DNA of 64,000 nucleotides from Meghimatium bilineatum (GCA_034231615.1 CM067311.1:18790173-18854172), one strand, 5' to 3'. Shown: positions 35,101 to 44,139, numbered from the stretch's first letter. The notes: generated by a model not told the origin, from the letters alone. Program-made: numbers and translations.

Positions 35101-36812
35101 GCATTAATGCAGAAGATGCCCACAGATTTTACAATCACCCTAACACACGATGATGGTTTTAAACAGCACAGGCGAAATCTGTACACCATTCAATGTAGGG
35201 AGTGGTTAGCTTGGATGGCTCACACGAGAACCACAGAACTTATCACCCAATTCAACGGTAAGGAACACCGTGTTGGTGATGCTCATATTCCAGTGGATGG
35301 TTATTGTACTATGACACGCACGGCCTTTCAATTTCATGGTTGCATGTTCCACGGGCATCTCAACTGTCCAATCACCAAAGACCATGTCATCAATCCGGTC
35401 AACAAAAAACCGCTTGCTGATTTGTATTTGGCTACATGTAGAACCAGTCAAACGATAGCTAACGCGTGTGGTGGTGGTATTGTCGAGTGTTGGGAATGTG
35501 AGTGGCAGACATTAAAAAAGACGGAGAAACGTGTCAGAGACTTTCTAGCAACAGCATTTACGAGGCAAAAACCATCCTACGCTAAATACACGAGACCCAC
35601 ACAAACCCAAATTATTACAGCTGTTGTTGATGGTTCGTGTTTTGGGCTTGTTGAATGTGATATTCATGTCCCAGAGTCTTTGAAAGCGTATTTTTCGGAG
35701 ATGACACCCATCTTTAAAAATATTGAGGTCAGTCGGGCAGATATTGGCCCACTGATGGAGAAATACGCAAATGATAACAAGCTATTGACCACACCTCGTC
35801 GAACACTTATTGGGAGCTATATTGGTAACAAAATCCTGTTGGCCACACCCTTGCTAAAGTGGTATCTGGCTCATGGTCTAGTAGTTACATACATCTATCA
35901 GGTTATAGAGTATGAACCGGTAGCCTGTTTCAGCCAGTTTGGTGATACTGTTACTAGAGCTCGTCGTAAGGGTGATCTCTCCCCAGCCGCTTCTATTACA
36001 AGTGATACTATGAAATTACTTGGGAATGCGGCTTATGGAAAAACACTCACCAATAAAGCTAAACATGCTAAAGTGGTGTATGTGGCCCCTACAGCGACCG
36101 ACAAGTTGGTCAATAGCCCTTACTTTAGGAAGATGGTCGAGGTTGGGCCTGCTCTATACGAGGTTGAGTCACGGTATCAGCACACGAAGTGGGATTTACC
36201 CATCCAGATTGGTTTTTTCGTGTACCAATATGCCAAGCTTAGGATGCTTGAGTTTTACTATGACTTCCTCGATAGATTCGTGGACAGGCGTGATTTTGAG
36301 GTGACAGAGATGGATACGGACTCTCTCTATTTAGCCCTATCTGCGGACAGTCTACATGACGTCATTAAGCCTAGCATGAGGGCCGAATATCGACGAGTCT
36401 ACGATCAGTGGTTCCCTAGGGAAACCTGTCAGCCTCATATAGACTCGACCCACCTAAAGACTGTCCCCAATGCATCGAGGCTAGGCTATTCGATAAGCGA
36501 AAGCCAGGTCTATTCAAGCTCGAATATGCTGGTATAGGGATGATCTCACTATGCAGCAAGACATATCACTGCTTTGGACCCTACGACAAGACATCGACAA
36601 AGGGGTTAAGCAAGACGCAAAATAAATTTGACGCAAAGACATTTTCTGACGTTCTGACAACCAGACAAAGTAGTGGGGGTAAAAATCTGGGTTTTAAGAC
36701 GACAGGGACAGCTGTGTACACATACGAACAACATAGGGCATCACTTTCATACTTTTACATAAAACGACAGGTGCAAGCAGATAATGTCTCAACTACACCT
36801 CTCTCTATATAA
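32146..36812 (+). pseudogene. polB: Protein-primed type DNA polymerase B (Polinton), disabled
   Basis: Exon 1 ends directly after the ATG (32,146-32,148, then GTGAGT); exon 2 starts at 32,562 after TTCGTTCACAG. Two C2H2 fingers open the protein (CSVC...H, CTMC...H), followed by a conserved NLCFFRCLALH segment, another finger (CPKCGKVWKDNFKLTRHEKTC), and the exonuclease motif FDFECYF (about 34,022). Polymerase motifs follow: GYDANALYLW (A), KLLGNAAYGKT (B) and MDTDSLYLAL (C). Lesions: frameshift near 33,600; in-frame TAA at 34,402-34,404; a partly duplicated ~50-bp insertion at 34,517-34,565; TAG and frameshift at 34,922-34,945; frameshift near 36,480 before the last ~110 codons. In life the enzyme would copy the linear genome from its ends. 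Convergent with the - strand cluster. Confidence 0.9.
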
Positions 36813-37136
36813 CTATCCTTTTACTCATACTTGGTATCGGGCTTTTTTGTGTGTATAATATCATAATGTATTGGTGTATCTGTAAAAATATGGCCGCGCT
36901 TTTCATAATTTTGTGATCTTTAGAAATGTTTATGTATTTATGGTCTTTATGCAATTGTACATTTTCTATTTGATAAATTTATGCTGTATAAATGATACAC
37001 ACTCGAAATGTTTTATGAAAATACATACCCAGTTTTCATAATTGTATAACTTAGTCCGTCCCAAAATATAAAAAAGGACGTAAATAAAAGTATTTCATAT
37101 GTTTACCCCTTTTTGTTTGTTATATATTTGTGTGTT
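36813..37136. other. Convergent 3' regions of polymerase and - strand cluster
   Basis: AT-rich 324 bp between the end of the polymerase frame and the last gene of the - strand cluster. It contains AATAAA on the + strand at about 37,084 (GTAAATAAAAGT), a possible polyadenylation signal. No gene. Confidence 0.5.
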
Positions 37137-37430
37137 TTAAATGTATATGTCTCCCGAGTCTAACACCCAACACTTAATGGCTTCTTGTCTGTTTTCTGAC
37201 CCATAAACCACGCTTCCCAGCCTGCCCTGTATCTGACCACTGGTGTAACCCGCCTCTGGGTCAGTCGATCTGATTTTATCTGAATTTCTTGACCTGTGGA
37301 TAACGTCTGAGTTCTTGCCCTGGGGATAACCTTGACCCTCTTGTTTGAGAGCTGATTCTTTGTAGCAAGTTAATGAAACACACAGTACAGACAGCACGTA
37401 AAACGAGAACTTGAAAATACTTGACAACAA
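37137..37430 (-). CDS. Small membrane protein (TM2-like) of the Polinton
   Basis: Open frame of up to 97 residues with a hydrophobic start (FKFSFYVLSVLCVSLTCYKE) and a polar, charged tail (STDPEAGYTSGQIQ). It is the last gene of the - strand cluster and matches the gene at 5,389-5,640 in position and in the TCYKES region. There is no ATG at the start of the frame (first codon TTG, preceded by a stop), so the start has been mutated, uses a non-ATG codon, or lies in another exon. Function is unknown; a virion or host-membrane role is an inference. Confidence 0.5.
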   Translation of the reverse strand: MLSSIFKFSFYVLSVLCVSLTCYKESALKQEGQGYPQGKNSDVIHRSRNSDKIRSTDPEAGYTSGQIQGRLGSVVYGSENRQEAIKCWVLDSGDIYI

Positions 37431-37518
37431 ATTGTTTCAGAGATATAAAAAAATATTTATTTATGAATCGTGTACATTTTTCAAAATAAATAAGAAAAAA
37501 GAATGTTCACTGTATAAT

Positions 37519-37656
37519 TCACTGTTGATAAAGCGGTATCAAAACAGGTTGTGTTCTTTGTCTCTTGGCTGGTTTGGGTTTGGCGATTTTCTTTTCTGGG
37601 GCTGATACCGATGGTTCAGGTACATAGACAGGTTCGTAGTCAGGTGTGAGATACAT
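37519..37656 (-). CDS. 45-residue basic protein (MYLT family)
   Basis: The ATG at 37,656 follows the PC4-like stop codon directly (TAGATG). The product starts MYLTPDYEPVYVPE and has a Lys/Arg-rich middle (KKIAKPKPAKRQR). It is too short for normal gene calling, but the palindromic element has the same start, the same basic stretch and the same position, so purifying selection is likely. Possible role in DNA condensation or as a peptide partner of PC4; neither is shown by the sequence. Confidence 0.6.
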   Translation of the reverse strand: MYLTPDYEPVYVPEPSVSAPEKKIAKPKPAKRQRTQPVLIPLYQQ

Positions 37657-38046
37657 CTATAGGTTACCACAACCATATGGGAATGAATCGTCATAGGTGT
37701 TTGAAACTGGAGCCGATGAATCAATGTACGTGTTTGAAACTGCAACTGTTGAATCGTCATATGTATTTGTAACTGGATCATTTGAAGTTTGCTTTGTAGG
37801 AAAAACACTGGAAATTCTATCAAATTCATTCAGAATAACATCACGTAGTTCTACTAGATCGACGAAATCTTGTCGACTCAGCGTGATACCTGTTTTGGTA
37901 GGAAACTTTATGTGTGTATTACCATAGTATCTGCGAATCTGAATAAGAGGTTTCTTGAAGGATGATACAGCCACTGCATTAACACCATCACCTAATGATT
38001 TAATCATATCGTTGGTTCTGGAAAAGTATGTAACTGGTGAAGCCAT
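37657..38046 (-). CDS. PC4/SUB1-like ssDNA-binding protein
   Basis: 129 residues. The core (about residues 20-75) has the PC4 pattern: AVSSFKKPLIQIRRYY, then KFPTKTGITLSRQDFVDLVE and a C-terminal helix ending NEFDRI. PC4 proteins bind single-stranded DNA and assist transcription; in a Polinton this could serve replication or late transcription. The C-terminal ~45 residues are Ser/Thr/Asp-rich with imperfect repeats (VSNTYxDS). It sits between the protease and the 45-aa basic gene. A TATA box (38,125-38,132, - strand) lies about 80 bp upstream of the ATG, suggesting its own promoter. Confidence 0.7.
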   Translation of the reverse strand: MASPVTYFSRTNDMIKSLGDGVNAVAVSSFKKPLIQIRRYYGNTHIKFPTKTGITLSRQDFVDLVELRDVILNEFDRISSVFPTKQTSNDPVTNTYDDSTVAVSNTYIDSSAPVSNTYDDSFPYGCGNL

Positions 38047-38124
38047 CTTCTTGATACAACTGGACTTGGAAATATCACTTCTAGACTGGTAGTGCGATGT
38101 GAGGTTTATATCAAGTGAACTTCT

Positions 38125-38132
38125 TATTTATA
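38125..38132 (-). promoter_or_regulatory. TATA box upstream of PC4-like gene
   Basis: TATTTATA on the + strand, read as TATAAATA on the -, is followed downstream by a GTTCACTTG initiator-like sequence. A GC-rich stretch (CACGCGCGCGCGC, about 38,157-38,170) lies just upstream of it. The 258-bp gap to the protease stop (38,047-38,304) is the largest gap in the cluster and so a natural promoter site. Confidence 0.55.
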
Positions 38133-38304
38133 CACACAGCGGCGGCCGGAGCACCCCACGCGCGCGCGCGGCGGCCGGGCTCCCGATTGGTCGCGTCCCT
38201 GCCATGCCTCATGGATGACCCCACGCCAGTATGGCGTTTCTAGGTCACAGGTGCTGCCAGATTTGATTAATGACTCATGGCGTGGGTACGCTGTGGTATC
38301 TAGG

Positions 38305-38790
38305 TCACAGATGTTGTACTCGTGGCTTTTGTTTGAACTGGTTCCAGACTAGGGCGTATACAAGCTTATCATTTTTCCACTGTTTGACCGTGAAAGGTCG
38401 CAACACACATGCCATGGACGCACCGCGTGCTTTTAACATTAAGAAATACACAACGTATAAGCCGCAAGTAGAACTCAACAAATCTTGTAGTACTCTCGGG
38501 TTGTAAACATAAGGTCTATTTGAATTTCTTTCTAGAAATTTGATAATCTCTGAATGTCTGGGTGGCAGGCCAAACGAATCAAAATATGTAAATGTTCCAA
38601 CACCATCGTAATAAATTGCCACCCAATGGGATCCCGGTCTATAACTGGGGTCTGTATTGACAACAAAAGCAGCTGTCAGAGTTGGGTCAATGTATCTCGG
38701 TAACTTATCCACTGGTACGACTCGTACTAAACCGAGGCGACGAATCCAGATATCCTGTATTAATAGCTCGTAGATTTGGTTAGTGTTCAT
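38305..38790 (-). CDS. Adenain-like cysteine protease
   Basis: 161 residues. The triad is visible: His55 in GSHWVAIYY, Asp71 in YFDSFG and Cys109 in STCGLYVVYFL, with a Gln at 102 in the position expected for the oxyanion hole. This order and spacing is that of the adenovirus endopeptidase/Ulp1-like family; in Polintons it is taken to process virion proteins during maturation. The stop of the capsid gene is four bases before this ATG. The length fits the compact Polinton form. It appears intact. A decayed C-terminal piece of a homologue remains in each arm of the palindromic element. Confidence 0.9.
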   Translation of the reverse strand: MNTNQIYELLIQDIWIRRLGLVRVVPVDKLPRYIDPTLTAAFVVNTDPSYRPGSHWVAIYYDGVGTFTYFDSFGLPPRHSEIIKFLERNSNRPYVYNPRVLQDLLSSTCGLYVVYFLMLKARGASMACVLRPFTVKQWKNDKLVYALVWNQFKQKPRVQHL

Positions 38791-38794
38791 TCTC

Positions 38795-40105
38795 TCAAGC
38801 TAAAAAGTCTGTAAGAATTGATCTGGTCTTGGATACCTCCAAAACACTGTCAACTTCAAAGTAAATTAAAACTTGAATAGCCGATGCAGTCACGGTGGCG
38901 AATTTCAGTTCAATGGCCAGTGGCCCAGTCTTGGCCATCTCAAATTGATCACCATCAAGCAAGCTAGGGGTCAGATCAAAAGCGTAGAGATTATAACCAT
39001 GCTTAAAACCTCTAACGTCAATACCATTTCCAGCATCTTTACCGACAAAACCTAGGGCTGTTAGGCTACCAAAGAACGCTCTGATGTACTGATCATTGGC
39101 GTAATTAATAGTCAGTGGTTTACCACTCACATTTCTACCATCTACCAACAGGTTTAAATACGTCAGATCAAAATGATGAAAATTGAATGGATTTTTCTTC
39201 AGATGACCGTTAAAGGCACCAGCATCAACCAAACCAATAACGACTCTTGTGGGTGTCTGTGATAAAAATAAATTGTCTTGAACGTGTGATAGCATCCCAT
39301 TAGGGATGGAAAATGTTTTCAAACCAACCCGTTTTATCGGGTACTTGGCATTACCTCGCATTAAGGCTTTCTCGTGGGCTAGTGAGATGGCTGGATTAAG
39401 TTTGACTTTTCTAAGTACTAGCGCTGCATGGGTGATAACACTTTTGTAACCAACGGTCCCATCTGTAGCCATCAGGTTAAAGACATCTTTAGATGGTGTT
39501 AGCTTGATCTTTACATCCACACCATTCAACATATATCTGTCTTGTGCGAAAATATCATCGTGTAATTTACCCATCATATCCATTTCTTCACTCGCCGTTG
39601 CCAGTTGGCGGCGAATTTTAAAGCCGTTATTCGTATCCCCCTGCGTATCTTCATGGGCTTTTGGTGTATCTCTGTAGTAGAGGGCGGCACACAAATGACC
39701 CTTTTTAGCATCATCACCATAATTCAAAGTAGCTTCAATATAAGCTCGGTAAGGGTATGTGTTTTCGCTAGCTGTGATAAAAGTATCGTTCAATGAAACG
39801 TCGACTTGAGAAAATAAACTGTGCATGTAATAATTCACAGGACCAACTTCAGTATTGGGTGGTAAACTATCACCGTTAGGTAGTGTCACTTTGGTTCTTA
39901 CGTGTAAAAAGGTGTTGAAAAGATCCAAGTAATCTTCACTATTACCCAAAATAACAAACTCGATGGGTGCCCCTGGTGCTAAAGCAGCCAGGGGATGAAT
40001 TTCCACGTATTGACCCTCGTCAACAGCTGTTTGGGTTGGTGGTACACTAAACAAATCAAGTCCAGAATGAAGACATTCACACGAGTTGGGGTGAATGAGA
40101 GCCAT
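38795..40105 (-). CDS. Major capsid protein, double jelly-roll type
   Basis: 436 residues starting MALIHPNSCECLHSGLDLFS, a start typical of invertebrate Polinton major capsid proteins (also annotated in animal genomes as F54H12.2-like). The beta-strand-rich body (for example HPLAALAPGAPIEF, LTYLNLLVDGRNV) fits two fused jelly rolls that would form pseudo-hexameric capsomers. The frame is uninterrupted. Its ATG overlaps the stop of the upstream gene as TAATG, and the protease follows four bases after its stop. Capsid function is from established knowledge of the family; the fold is inferred here from similarity. Confidence 0.88.
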   Translation of the reverse strand: MALIHPNSCECLHSGLDLFSVPPTQTAVDEGQYVEIHPLAALAPGAPIEFVILGNSEDYLDLFNTFLHVRTKVTLPNGDSLPPNTEVGPVNYYMHSLFSQVDVSLNDTFITASENTYPYRAYIEATLNYGDDAKKGHLCAALYYRDTPKAHEDTQGDTNNGFKIRRQLATASEEMDMMGKLHDDIFAQDRYMLNGVDVKIKLTPSKDVFNLMATDGTVGYKSVITHAALVLRKVKLNPAISLAHEKALMRGNAKYPIKRVGLKTFSIPNGMLSHVQDNLFLSQTPTRVVIGLVDAGAFNGHLKKNPFNFHHFDLTYLNLLVDGRNVSGKPLTINYANDQYIRAFFGSLTALGFVGKDAGNGIDVRGFKHGYNLYAFDLTPSLLDGDQFEMAKTGPLAIELKFATVTASAIQVLIYFEVDSVLEVSKTRSILTDFLA

Positions 40106-40560
40106 TACGCGAATATGTCTCGGGTCTTGTTCTGCTTGGAATGAGCTCGGTGTCGTTTAGCGGCTGGTTTTATTCTTTTCCGGCATGGTGCATCCGGTGG
40201 TGTTGGTCGTTTTCGATGTCTAATACCACGACCCGAGTGGGTAACGTGGTCGACAGCACCAGCCAATAGGCGCTGGCCAGCTACTTTGGCTCTATCTCGC
40301 ATAGAATCACGAATATTCCCACCACCTAAAGCATCCTGTGCCACTTGTAAACCAGAAGTGACACCTTCTCTAAGTAGAGCTTTACCACCTGTTTTTAACC
40401 AGGGTAGTACCATTCTACCCAGACCGCTAAAGAAACTACCTAGCCCGTGTCCTTTTTGATGTCTACCACCGACAAATACGGGTAGCCCATTCCCAGCTTG
40501 GTTACAGAAAAATTCCTCATATAGCTTAGGATTTCTGTGGATTGTTGCGTGTCTAACCAT
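40105..40560 (-). CDS. Small basic virion-core-like protein (pX-like)
   Basis: 151 residues. The middle is Gly-rich and partly hydrophobic (GGRHQKGHGLGSFFSGLGRM, then LPWLKTGGKALLREG), and the C-terminus is strongly basic (RHRKRPTPPDAPCRKRIKPA). Polintons carry such a gene next to the capsid genes; the arrangement resembles adenoviral pVI/pX-type minor proteins, with an amphipathic N-terminal part and a DNA-binding tail. A role in membrane interaction or DNA condensation is an inference. Starts three bases after the penton gene stop and overlaps the capsid start by one base. Confidence 0.65.
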   Translation of the reverse strand: MVRHATIHRNPKLYEEFFCNQAGNGLPVFVGGRHQKGHGLGSFFSGLGRMVLPWLKTGGKALLREGVTSGLQVAQDALGGGNIRDSMRDRAKVAGQRLLAGAVDHVTHSGRGIRHRKRPTPPDAPCRKRIKPAAKRHRAHSKQNKTRDIFA

Positions 40561-40563
40561 TGT

Positions 40564-41319
40564 TTACTCCAAGTCAAACCGTTTGCGAGAACGAAAATGA
40601 AGTGTCACCGTTGACGTCCCAGCTGTAAATGCGATCTTCTTGCCTTGGTCTGTGGTTAAAAGGATTTCAACGGTATCAAACGAGAAGCGACTCAGAGGTG
40701 CATAATGGGGTTTATCATAAATTCGAAACACTGAGGTAGCTGTCTTGTCCAATATGGGTACAGAGCGTAATAGTGGGACCATCGCATCACCCACTGAACG
40801 CGCAGATACAATGTCTGAATACACGTAGACATTTTTCATATCGCGATCCATATCGACCATATCTTGACTGGTTCGATCTGCGTCGTCATAGGTCAGACGT
40901 GTTTTTGGTAGTGCTAAAATGTTTTTCAGCGTCTCACTCAGTGCAAGTTCAGTACCTTCATCGAGAATCTTAATTGTGGCTCTCTTTGAAGCTTTATTGT
41001 AATAAATTTTCGCAATACGACCAGCATTGGTCAGCTTAGAATTGAGTTCGTAGATAAAACCCTCTGGTGAGTCGTATAGACCAGCCGGCATAGTTATTAC
41101 ACCGTTCAGGTTATTAGATGGTGGGTGGACATATGTCAACCACACCTCACCATCAAGAACGTTGAAATATGTGTTTGGAAATTGAATTTCAGCTAGACCC
41201 ACCTCATATTGGGAATTCATCTCTATAGTTTGTGGAAGTTTGACAAAATAATGGCTCGGGTTATTGTCCGGAAAAATGTTCATTGAAGAATTGCTCGGTA
41301 AGGTAACGTAGAAACTCAT
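40564..41319 (-). CDS. Minor capsid (penton-like) single jelly-roll protein
   Basis: 251 residues from the ATG at 41,319: MSFYVTLPSNSSMNIFPDNN, with SQYEVGLAEIQFPNT shortly after, the typical opening of Polinton penton proteins. An in-frame ATG 12 codons upstream exists (41,355), but family members start at MSFYVTL, and the chosen start gives an ATGA overlap with the upstream membrane-protein gene. It would occupy five-fold vertices of the capsid. Intact. Confidence 0.8.
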   Translation of the reverse strand: MSFYVTLPSNSSMNIFPDNNPSHYFVKLPQTIEMNSQYEVGLAEIQFPNTYFNVLDGEVWLTYVHPPSNNLNGVITMPAGLYDSPEGFIYELNSKLTNAGRIAKIYYNKASKRATIKILDEGTELALSETLKNILALPKTRLTYDDADRTSQDMVDMDRDMKNVYVYSDIVSARSVGDAMVPLLRSVPILDKTATSVFRIYDKPHYAPLSRFSFDTVEILLTTDQGKKIAFTAGTSTVTLHFRSRKRFDLE

Positions 41320-41579
41320 CCTAGCTTTGGGTTTGGTAGCATGTAGCCCAAACAACTACTCAGTAAGGCAATCCAGATCTTGGAGCCAGGTGCATCGAGG
41401 TCGACTCGAGACAGATTAAATAATGAAACACCAATCACCACATATATAATAATCATTTGACAAAGGAAAACAATTTCTAAACGTGGGATCAGTTTACCGA
41501 ATAAGACCCAGAGTGATGTTCGTACCCCTGCTCTTTCTTCTTCTGGCCGTAATACCGTTTCAACTTGATCAATTTCCAT
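41316..41579 (-). CDS. Small membrane protein between integrase and penton genes
   Basis: 87 residues with two hydrophobic segments: residues about 34-54 (IVFLCQMIIIYVVIGVSLF) and a weaker one near 67-80 (IWIALLSSCLGYML). The N-terminus is acidic and charged. Its ATG overlaps the integrase stop (TAATG) and its stop overlaps the penton start (ATGA). A membrane protein in this position recurs in Polintons; its role is unknown. Confidence 0.65.
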   Translation of the reverse strand: MEIDQVETVLRPEEERAGVRTSLWVLFGKLIPRLEIVFLCQMIIIYVVIGVSLFNLSRVDLDAPGSKIWIALLSSCLGYMLPNPKLG

Positions 41580-42628
41580 TAGTATCTTGTAATGTCTGTG
41601 GCCGACACCCAGGAATTGAATGAAGAATTATAGCCGAACCACTTGACTAAATACTGTTTCCGATGGCCAGCCCCACGTTCTTCTAGGACTGTTTCGATAC
41701 GAAACTTTGTTTTGTCACCCACTTTTTGAAGTTCTTCTTTGTAAAAGGAACCTTGTACGTCTTCACCCGCGTCATCTTTGATCGTATAAGTTATAGGTGT
41801 TGTCGGTTGTATCTGACTGACGGTAAACAGTTCTTCTGTCCACGCCGGTGTATATCCTTTTTTAAAATTGTGTCTGCCTAGCCCGAGTCTCACCCTATCA
41901 CCAACATTGAAATATACTTTTGTGTCTGATGGTCGCTCTCCATATAACGTATTCCACACTTGGGCTTGATTACCCGTATTAACTTCTACAGGTGCCATCC
42001 GAATACTCCTATGAAATGAATAATTATAATTTCGAAGCAAGGCGTTTATCACATCTACATAACGAGGTTTATTGCTTTTAGTGAAATATCGCCACATTTT
42101 CTCCTTCAATGTACGATTGAAACGTTCGACAACAGCGGCTTTGACATCTTCATTTTCAGTTGTGAAGAAATGAACACCGTTGTCTTTAAGAAACTTGAGA
42201 AATGTTTTATTGGTAAATTCCGAACCCTTGTCGGTTTGAAAATTTATTGGTTTTCTTTGTTCTAAAATACTACTCACAGCTTCGACTAAAGCTTTTCCAG
42301 TTTTGTTCTTGATCGGAACAGCCCAGGCGAATTTACTAAACACATCTATACACGTCATCAAATATGAATATCCATCGTTGTATTTTCTTAACTTTGTAAG
42401 ATCAATTAAATCAGCTTGAAACTGTTGGTCTATACCACCTGTTATGGTTACACGTCTTTTAAAGCGACGCCGAATAGGTTTATGTAAAGTGTAAGTATCC
42501 TGATGACATAACCAGTCTTTGACTTGTTTTGTTTCAAGTTTGGTGGTACGTTGTAAACCACTAACACCACCATACGCTCCAGCTTTCTTAGGATTGTAAT
42601 AATGGCGCGACAACATTTTGTCTACCAT
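41579..42628 (-). CDS. Retroviral-type integrase with chromodomain (c-integrase)
   Basis: 349 residues from the ATG at 42,628. The catalytic triad is Asp73 (FQADLIDL), Asp133 (QTDKGSEF) and Glu168 (VVERFNR), a DD34-35E spacing. An SH3-like segment follows (FNVGDRVRLG) and then a C-terminal chromodomain (about 308-347: RIETVLEE...YLVKWFGYNSSFNSW). It inserts the linear element into the chromosome and produces 6-bp target duplications; the chromodomain may guide it to modified histones. No N-terminal HHCC finger was seen, as is usual in this group. The reading frame is intact, so this copy could in principle act on the palindromic element's related ends. Overlaps the upstream gene by seven bases. 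Confidence 0.92.
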   Translation of the reverse strand: MVDKMLSRHYYNPKKAGAYGGVSGLQRTTKLETKQVKDWLCHQDTYTLHKPIRRRFKRRVTITGGIDQQFQADLIDLTKLRKYNDGYSYLMTCIDVFSKFAWAVPIKNKTGKALVEAVSSILEQRKPINFQTDKGSEFTNKTFLKFLKDNGVHFFTTENEDVKAAVVERFNRTLKEKMWRYFTKSNKPRYVDVINALLRNYNYSFHRSIRMAPVEVNTGNQAQVWNTLYGERPSDTKVYFNVGDRVRLGLGRHNFKKGYTPAWTEELFTVSQIQPTTPITYTIKDDAGEDVQGSFYKEELQKVGDKTKFRIETVLEERGAGHRKQYLVKWFGYNSSFNSWVSATDITRY

Positions 42629-43074
42629 GATTCCCAAATGGGTGTTTTGGTAGGCGTAGGAATTTTACTTTTCCTTTTCTTCCTGAGCGTACGTTTAGGT
42701 GGTTCGGGAGTGACTTCAACCTTGTCTGGAATTTTCGGCGGTGGTTCCTCAGTTTTATGTGGTGGTTCGCTAGGGACCGGCAGAGTTGGTTTTTGATGTG
42801 CTGGTTCTACAGGTGCCAAAGAAGGTGGTTTGAAGTCTAATAAACCCAACGGTCTGTTTTTGTACTGGTCAAGGCGAATCAAATACTGTTGTAATGTTTG
42901 TTGGTAAAGTCTAGCTTTATCAGCGTTAGATAAATCAGAACGATCTAAAACATCACGCATCTGTTGATCCAGATCACGCATGTTATCCGTTAAACTATCA
43001 GGTGGTGTGTACGTAGATTTTTGTTGTAAAGTTTCTAGTACCCGGGGATCGATCAGCAACATTTTCTTGGCCAT
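42622..43074 (-). CDS. Conserved Polinton protein of unknown function (DPxVL family)
   Basis: 150 residues: an N-terminal conserved part (MLLIDPRVLETLQQKSTYTP, then LYQQTLQQYLIRLDQYKN) predicted to be helical, a Pro-rich linker, and a basic C-terminus ending PIWESW. Homologous to the second half of the zinc-finger fusion protein in the palindromic element, including the terminal WxxW motif. Starts at a TAATG overlap with the upstream gene and overlaps the integrase start by seven bases. Placement next to integrase suggests a role in integration or DNA handling, but no function is known to me. Confidence 0.7.
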   Translation of the reverse strand: MAKKMLLIDPRVLETLQQKSTYTPPDSLTDNMRDLDQQMRDVLDRSDLSNADKARLYQQTLQQYLIRLDQYKNRPLGLLDFKPPSLAPVEPAHQKPTLPVPSEPPHKTEEPPPKIPDKVEVTPEPPKRTLRKKRKSKIPTPTKTPIWESW

Positions 43075-43386
43075 TATACACCCAAGAGACTACCCAACAC
43101 ACTCAGGACAGGTTTCAGTAACGCGCCTATGAAACCACCTTGTTGAAGAATATGTTTCCTTCTTTTCACGGTAGTCTTTTTGCGAGTGAGTAGTCTGAGA
43201 TTAGTCTTGTGCCGTTGCAGCCGACTTGGTAAGTCGAACATGTCCTTTTAAGATATTGTGGGAACAATCACACAGGGTGCGTATGAGAGCCGGTGATGCT
43301 GTTTTTATTATACTCTTCACGACAGCTGGTTTTGCACGGCACAGGGTTTTTAACATTGGGCCGTGACGTCTCAAAGTGTCAGTCAT
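43074..43386 (-). pseudogene. Small basic conserved Polinton protein, frameshifted
   Basis: The first ~55 codons (starting MTDTLRRHGPMLKTL; KPAVVKSIIKTASPALIRTL follows) match the N-terminal half of a ~100-residue protein common in Polintons. The frame ends at 43,201. After a shift near 43,215-43,230 a different frame is open to the stop that overlaps the next ATG (43,074-43,076) and carries the usual basic then Gly/Leu-rich C-terminal half. So a single indel appears to split the gene. It starts two bases after the ATPase stop. Function is unknown. Confidence 0.7.
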
Positions 43387-43388
43387 TT

Positions 43389-44003
43389 TTATTTTGGAAC
43401 GTATACGACTTGGTTTTCTCCAGGAAATATATGACTCCGCAATCTCAAATGATCAGGTGTTGCCTGTCTGAGATCTATCAACAAATAACCATGTGGGGCC
43501 GCTGTTGCGTCTTTAAAACTATCTCGCACATAACTATTCTGACCGGGGTACATTTGCTTGGCCAAATGTATAATCTGCGAGCCGTCACGTGGGTTCTTGA
43601 AAAGCACAATATAGTGTGAGTTGAGGCTAATTGTTCTGTGTTCTTTGTTTTTACCAAACAAATTCTGCACAATATACAACACGCTCAGACTCCGATGATG
43701 ACTTCCTTTAGTGAATAATTTAGTAACGCGATCATCTGTTTCAGTCATCAAATCATCAATAACCAACAGTCTTGGTTTATCACCAGTCCATTGCTCCACG
43801 TCTGGTAGACCTTCAATAAATTTAACACCAGGCATGGTCTCATACGCAGCCTGCCACGCCCCATAACACCAGATAATTTCCTCTGGTATCGGATCCACCA
43901 GCTCGTGCATATATTTTAAGAAATTTTGCACAAAAACAGTTTTTCCACACCCGGTCGGACCAGCAATCATAGCTGTAAAATGATGTTTCCACCTTGTATC
44001 CAT
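43389..44003 (-). CDS. FtsK/HerA-type genome packaging ATPase
   Basis: 204 residues. Walker A is GPTGCGKT (residues 15-22) and Walker B is RLLVIDDLM (about 78-86), followed by QNLFGKNKEHRTISLNSHYI. This is the compact packaging ATPase of Polintons, related to the A32-like enzymes, which would drive DNA into the capsid. First gene of the - strand cluster; a TATA-like element lies about 40 bp upstream of the ATG. The frame is intact. Confidence 0.88.
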   Translation of the reverse strand: MDTRWKHHFTAMIAGPTGCGKTVFVQNFLKYMHELVDPIPEEIIWCYGAWQAAYETMPGVKFIEGLPDVEQWTGDKPRLLVIDDLMTETDDRVTKLFTKGSHHRSLSVLYIVQNLFGKNKEHRTISLNSHYIVLFKNPRDGSQIIHLAKQMYPGQNSYVRDSFKDATAAPHGYLLIDLRQATPDHLRLRSHIFPGENQVVYVPK

Positions 44004-44038
44004 TTATGTTAATGAGCATTTTTGTCGTATGTTACATA

Positions 44039-44048
44039 TATTTATATA
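44039..44048 (-). promoter_or_regulatory. TATA-like element before the packaging ATPase gene
   Basis: Reads TATATAAATA on the - strand, about 35-45 bp upstream of the ATG at 44,003, between the terminal block and the first gene of the cluster. Confidence 0.5.
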
Positions 44049-44139
44049 ACACACACACAGCGCACCATAGCCATAGTTTTCAACACAATTTTGCATGGAA
44101 AACACCACCCACCCAGCATACAAACACATATATACTACC

